A stretch of DNA of 7,050 nt from Gammaproteobacteria bacterium (GTDB lineage: Bacteria > Pseudomonadota > Gammaproteobacteria > Pseudomonadales > UBA7434): the NCBI GenBank assembly GCA_024280785.1, contig JAJRPK010000105.1, positions 1 through 7,050 of the forward strand, in the 5' to 3' direction. The translations under genes were made by a program, and so were the position numbers. Numbering within the stretch: position 1 is the first letter of the stretch; every line of letters starts with the position of its first letter. Below, in pieces: positions 6,186 to 7,050 of this stretch. The notes beneath the pieces are model-generated. The model ran no database searches. It saw only the letters and a list, made by a program, of their open reading frames with translations, and was not told the DNA's origin.

Positions 6186-7010
6186 ATGCGTACCCTTCGA
6201 ATAGTTTTTTATCTTTTTTTAGTTCAATCATTACTGCTAAATCCAGTTTATGCTGAAAAAGATGGTCGTAGTGCAAAAGCAGATAAATGGCCTCCTGTTA
6301 TCATTGTGCCTGGGGCGATTGAAATTGAAGCGAGCGCTAGTTGGGGAGCTGTAGTTGACTATGAAGCCCGAGCTATTGATAGAGTTGATGGTTCGGTTGA
6401 TGTGGCCTGTTCTCCTATCTCTGGTAGCCAATTTTCGTTAAGTGATACTCTCGTTAGCTGTCGAGCGCAGGATAAAAAAGGAAATGTTTCTCATTCATCT
6501 TTTGTTGTGAGTGTAATAGATAGCACTTCACCAACAATGAGCCTACCTACTAATATTGAAATAGACTCGAGTTTAGGTGCCCCTGTTTTAGTTAACTACA
6601 CGGTGGCTGTTTCTGACCTCGTTGATACAAACGTTAGCTATAACTGCGTGCCGGCAAGCGGATCAATGTTTTCTGTAGGCTCGACCGATGTGGTTTGTAG
6701 TGCTTCGGATGGTTTTAGTAATACGGTCAACGGCAGTTTCAAAGTATCGATAAACGATATACCCCCAGAGTTGCCCCTGAATCCGCCTTCAGCGTCGTTT
6801 GTCATTCCTGCTAACGATATAGAGCTAGTCGTTGGAGAAAGCTTGAGTGTAGTCATCGATGCAGTGGCTAAAAACAGCAATGGAGAACACGTCAAAGAGT
6901 ATACGATAGTCTCATTGCTCGCAGCTAATATTTACGTTGCAATTGGTGCTGTTGACACTCAAGGTAACATGAGTGACTTTACGGAAGTTATTGAAGTGAA
7001 TTTACTTTAG
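6186..7010 (+). CDS. Small secreted protein with two HYR domains and a third Ig-like segment
   Basis: 274 aa with a Sec signal peptide: MRTLR, hydrophobic run to about 19, predicted cleavage after VYA (21-23). Residues 35-111 form one HYR (hyalin repeat, Ig-like) domain: PPVIIVPGAIEIEA, IDRVDGSVDVACSPISGSQF and CRAQDKKGN. Residues 113-191 form a second: NYTVAVSDLVDTNVSYNCVPASGSMF and CSASDGFSN. Each has the usual cysteine pair (C75/C92, C154/C171), possibly disulfide-bonded in the periplasm or outside. Residues 200-274 (ASFVIPANDIELVVGESLSV ending VDTQGNMSDF...VIEVNL) read as a third, shortened Ig-like unit without cysteines. HYR domains usually mediate adhesion or act as accessory modules in larger surface proteins. 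No enzyme domain, anchor or sorting signal is visible, so the role is unknown. The Shine-Dalgarno is weak (GCGAG 6176-6180); the start is supported by the signal peptide. The nearby ATG at 6169 is out of frame. Confidence 0.88.
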   Translation: MRTLRIVFYLFLVQSLLLNPVYAEKDGRSAKADKWPPVIIVPGAIEIEASASWGAVVDYEARAIDRVDGSVDVACSPISGSQFSLSDTLVSCRAQDKKGNVSHSSFVVSVIDSTSPTMSLPTNIEIDSSLGAPVLVNYTVAVSDLVDTNVSYNCVPASGSMFSVGSTDVVCSASDGFSNTVNGSFKVSINDIPPELPLNPPSASFVIPANDIELVVGESLSVVIDAVAKNSNGEHVKEYTIVSLLAANIYVAIGAVDTQGNMSDFTEVIEVNLL

Positions 7011-7050
7011 AATAAAATAACGATAAAAATATTCGCATAAGGATATTAGA
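7011..7050 (+). other. 3' edge: AT-rich tail with a possible ribosome binding site
   Basis: After the HYR stop codon the sequence is AT-rich with no clear terminator; AATAT/ATATT (7029-7048) pairs over only five bases. AAGGA (7039-7043) resembles a Shine-Dalgarno and could serve a gene beginning just beyond the window, in which case that gene might be cotranscribed with the HYR gene. This cannot be tested here. Confidence 0.2.

Noticed and set aside
1..7050. CRISPR array, defence island, toxin-antitoxin pair, prophage or transposon
   Set aside because: No regularly spaced repeats beyond three short copies, no nuclease, transposase, integrase or phage genes, and no terminal inverted repeats were seen.

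Overview
The window looks like ordinary chromosome from a free-living, probably marine gammaproteobacterium of moderate GC. This is an inference from the gene types and from how closely several proteins match gammaproteobacterial family patterns. No rRNA was seen. It holds four protein genes, no tRNA, CRISPR or insertion sequence, and two AT-rich intergenic regions (3709-3989 and 5919-6185) with small repeats.

Layout: (1) 2-1765 (+) is a cytosolic GGDEF-family protein with a long helical N-terminal region resembling DgcP-type proteins. Its signature is degenerate (DSDEF) although most other catalytic positions are kept. (2) 1801-3708 (-) is a half-size ABC exporter of the Atm1 type (glutathione conjugates, persulfides or metals), convergent with gene 1. 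(3) 3990-5918 (+) is a DUF3604 protein carrying a lipoprotein signal, with PHP-like metal-binding motifs and unknown substrate, divergent from the exporter. (4) 6186-7010 (+) is a small secreted protein with two HYR domains and a third, cysteine-free Ig-like segment.

The four genes do not form an obvious pathway or operon. Genes 1 and 2 converge, genes 2 and 3 diverge from a 281-bp region containing direct and inverted repeats, and genes 3 and 4 are separated by 267 bp with a weak terminator-like hairpin. I found no convincing evidence of a new multi-gene system. The most checkable oddities are the degenerate GGDEF site, a substituted residue in the exporter's predicted glutathione pocket, a 15-bp in-frame microduplication in the exporter, a 15-bp-periodic repeat that places three in-frame TAG stops at the end of the DUF3604 gene, and a TAAACAG cluster upstream of that gene.
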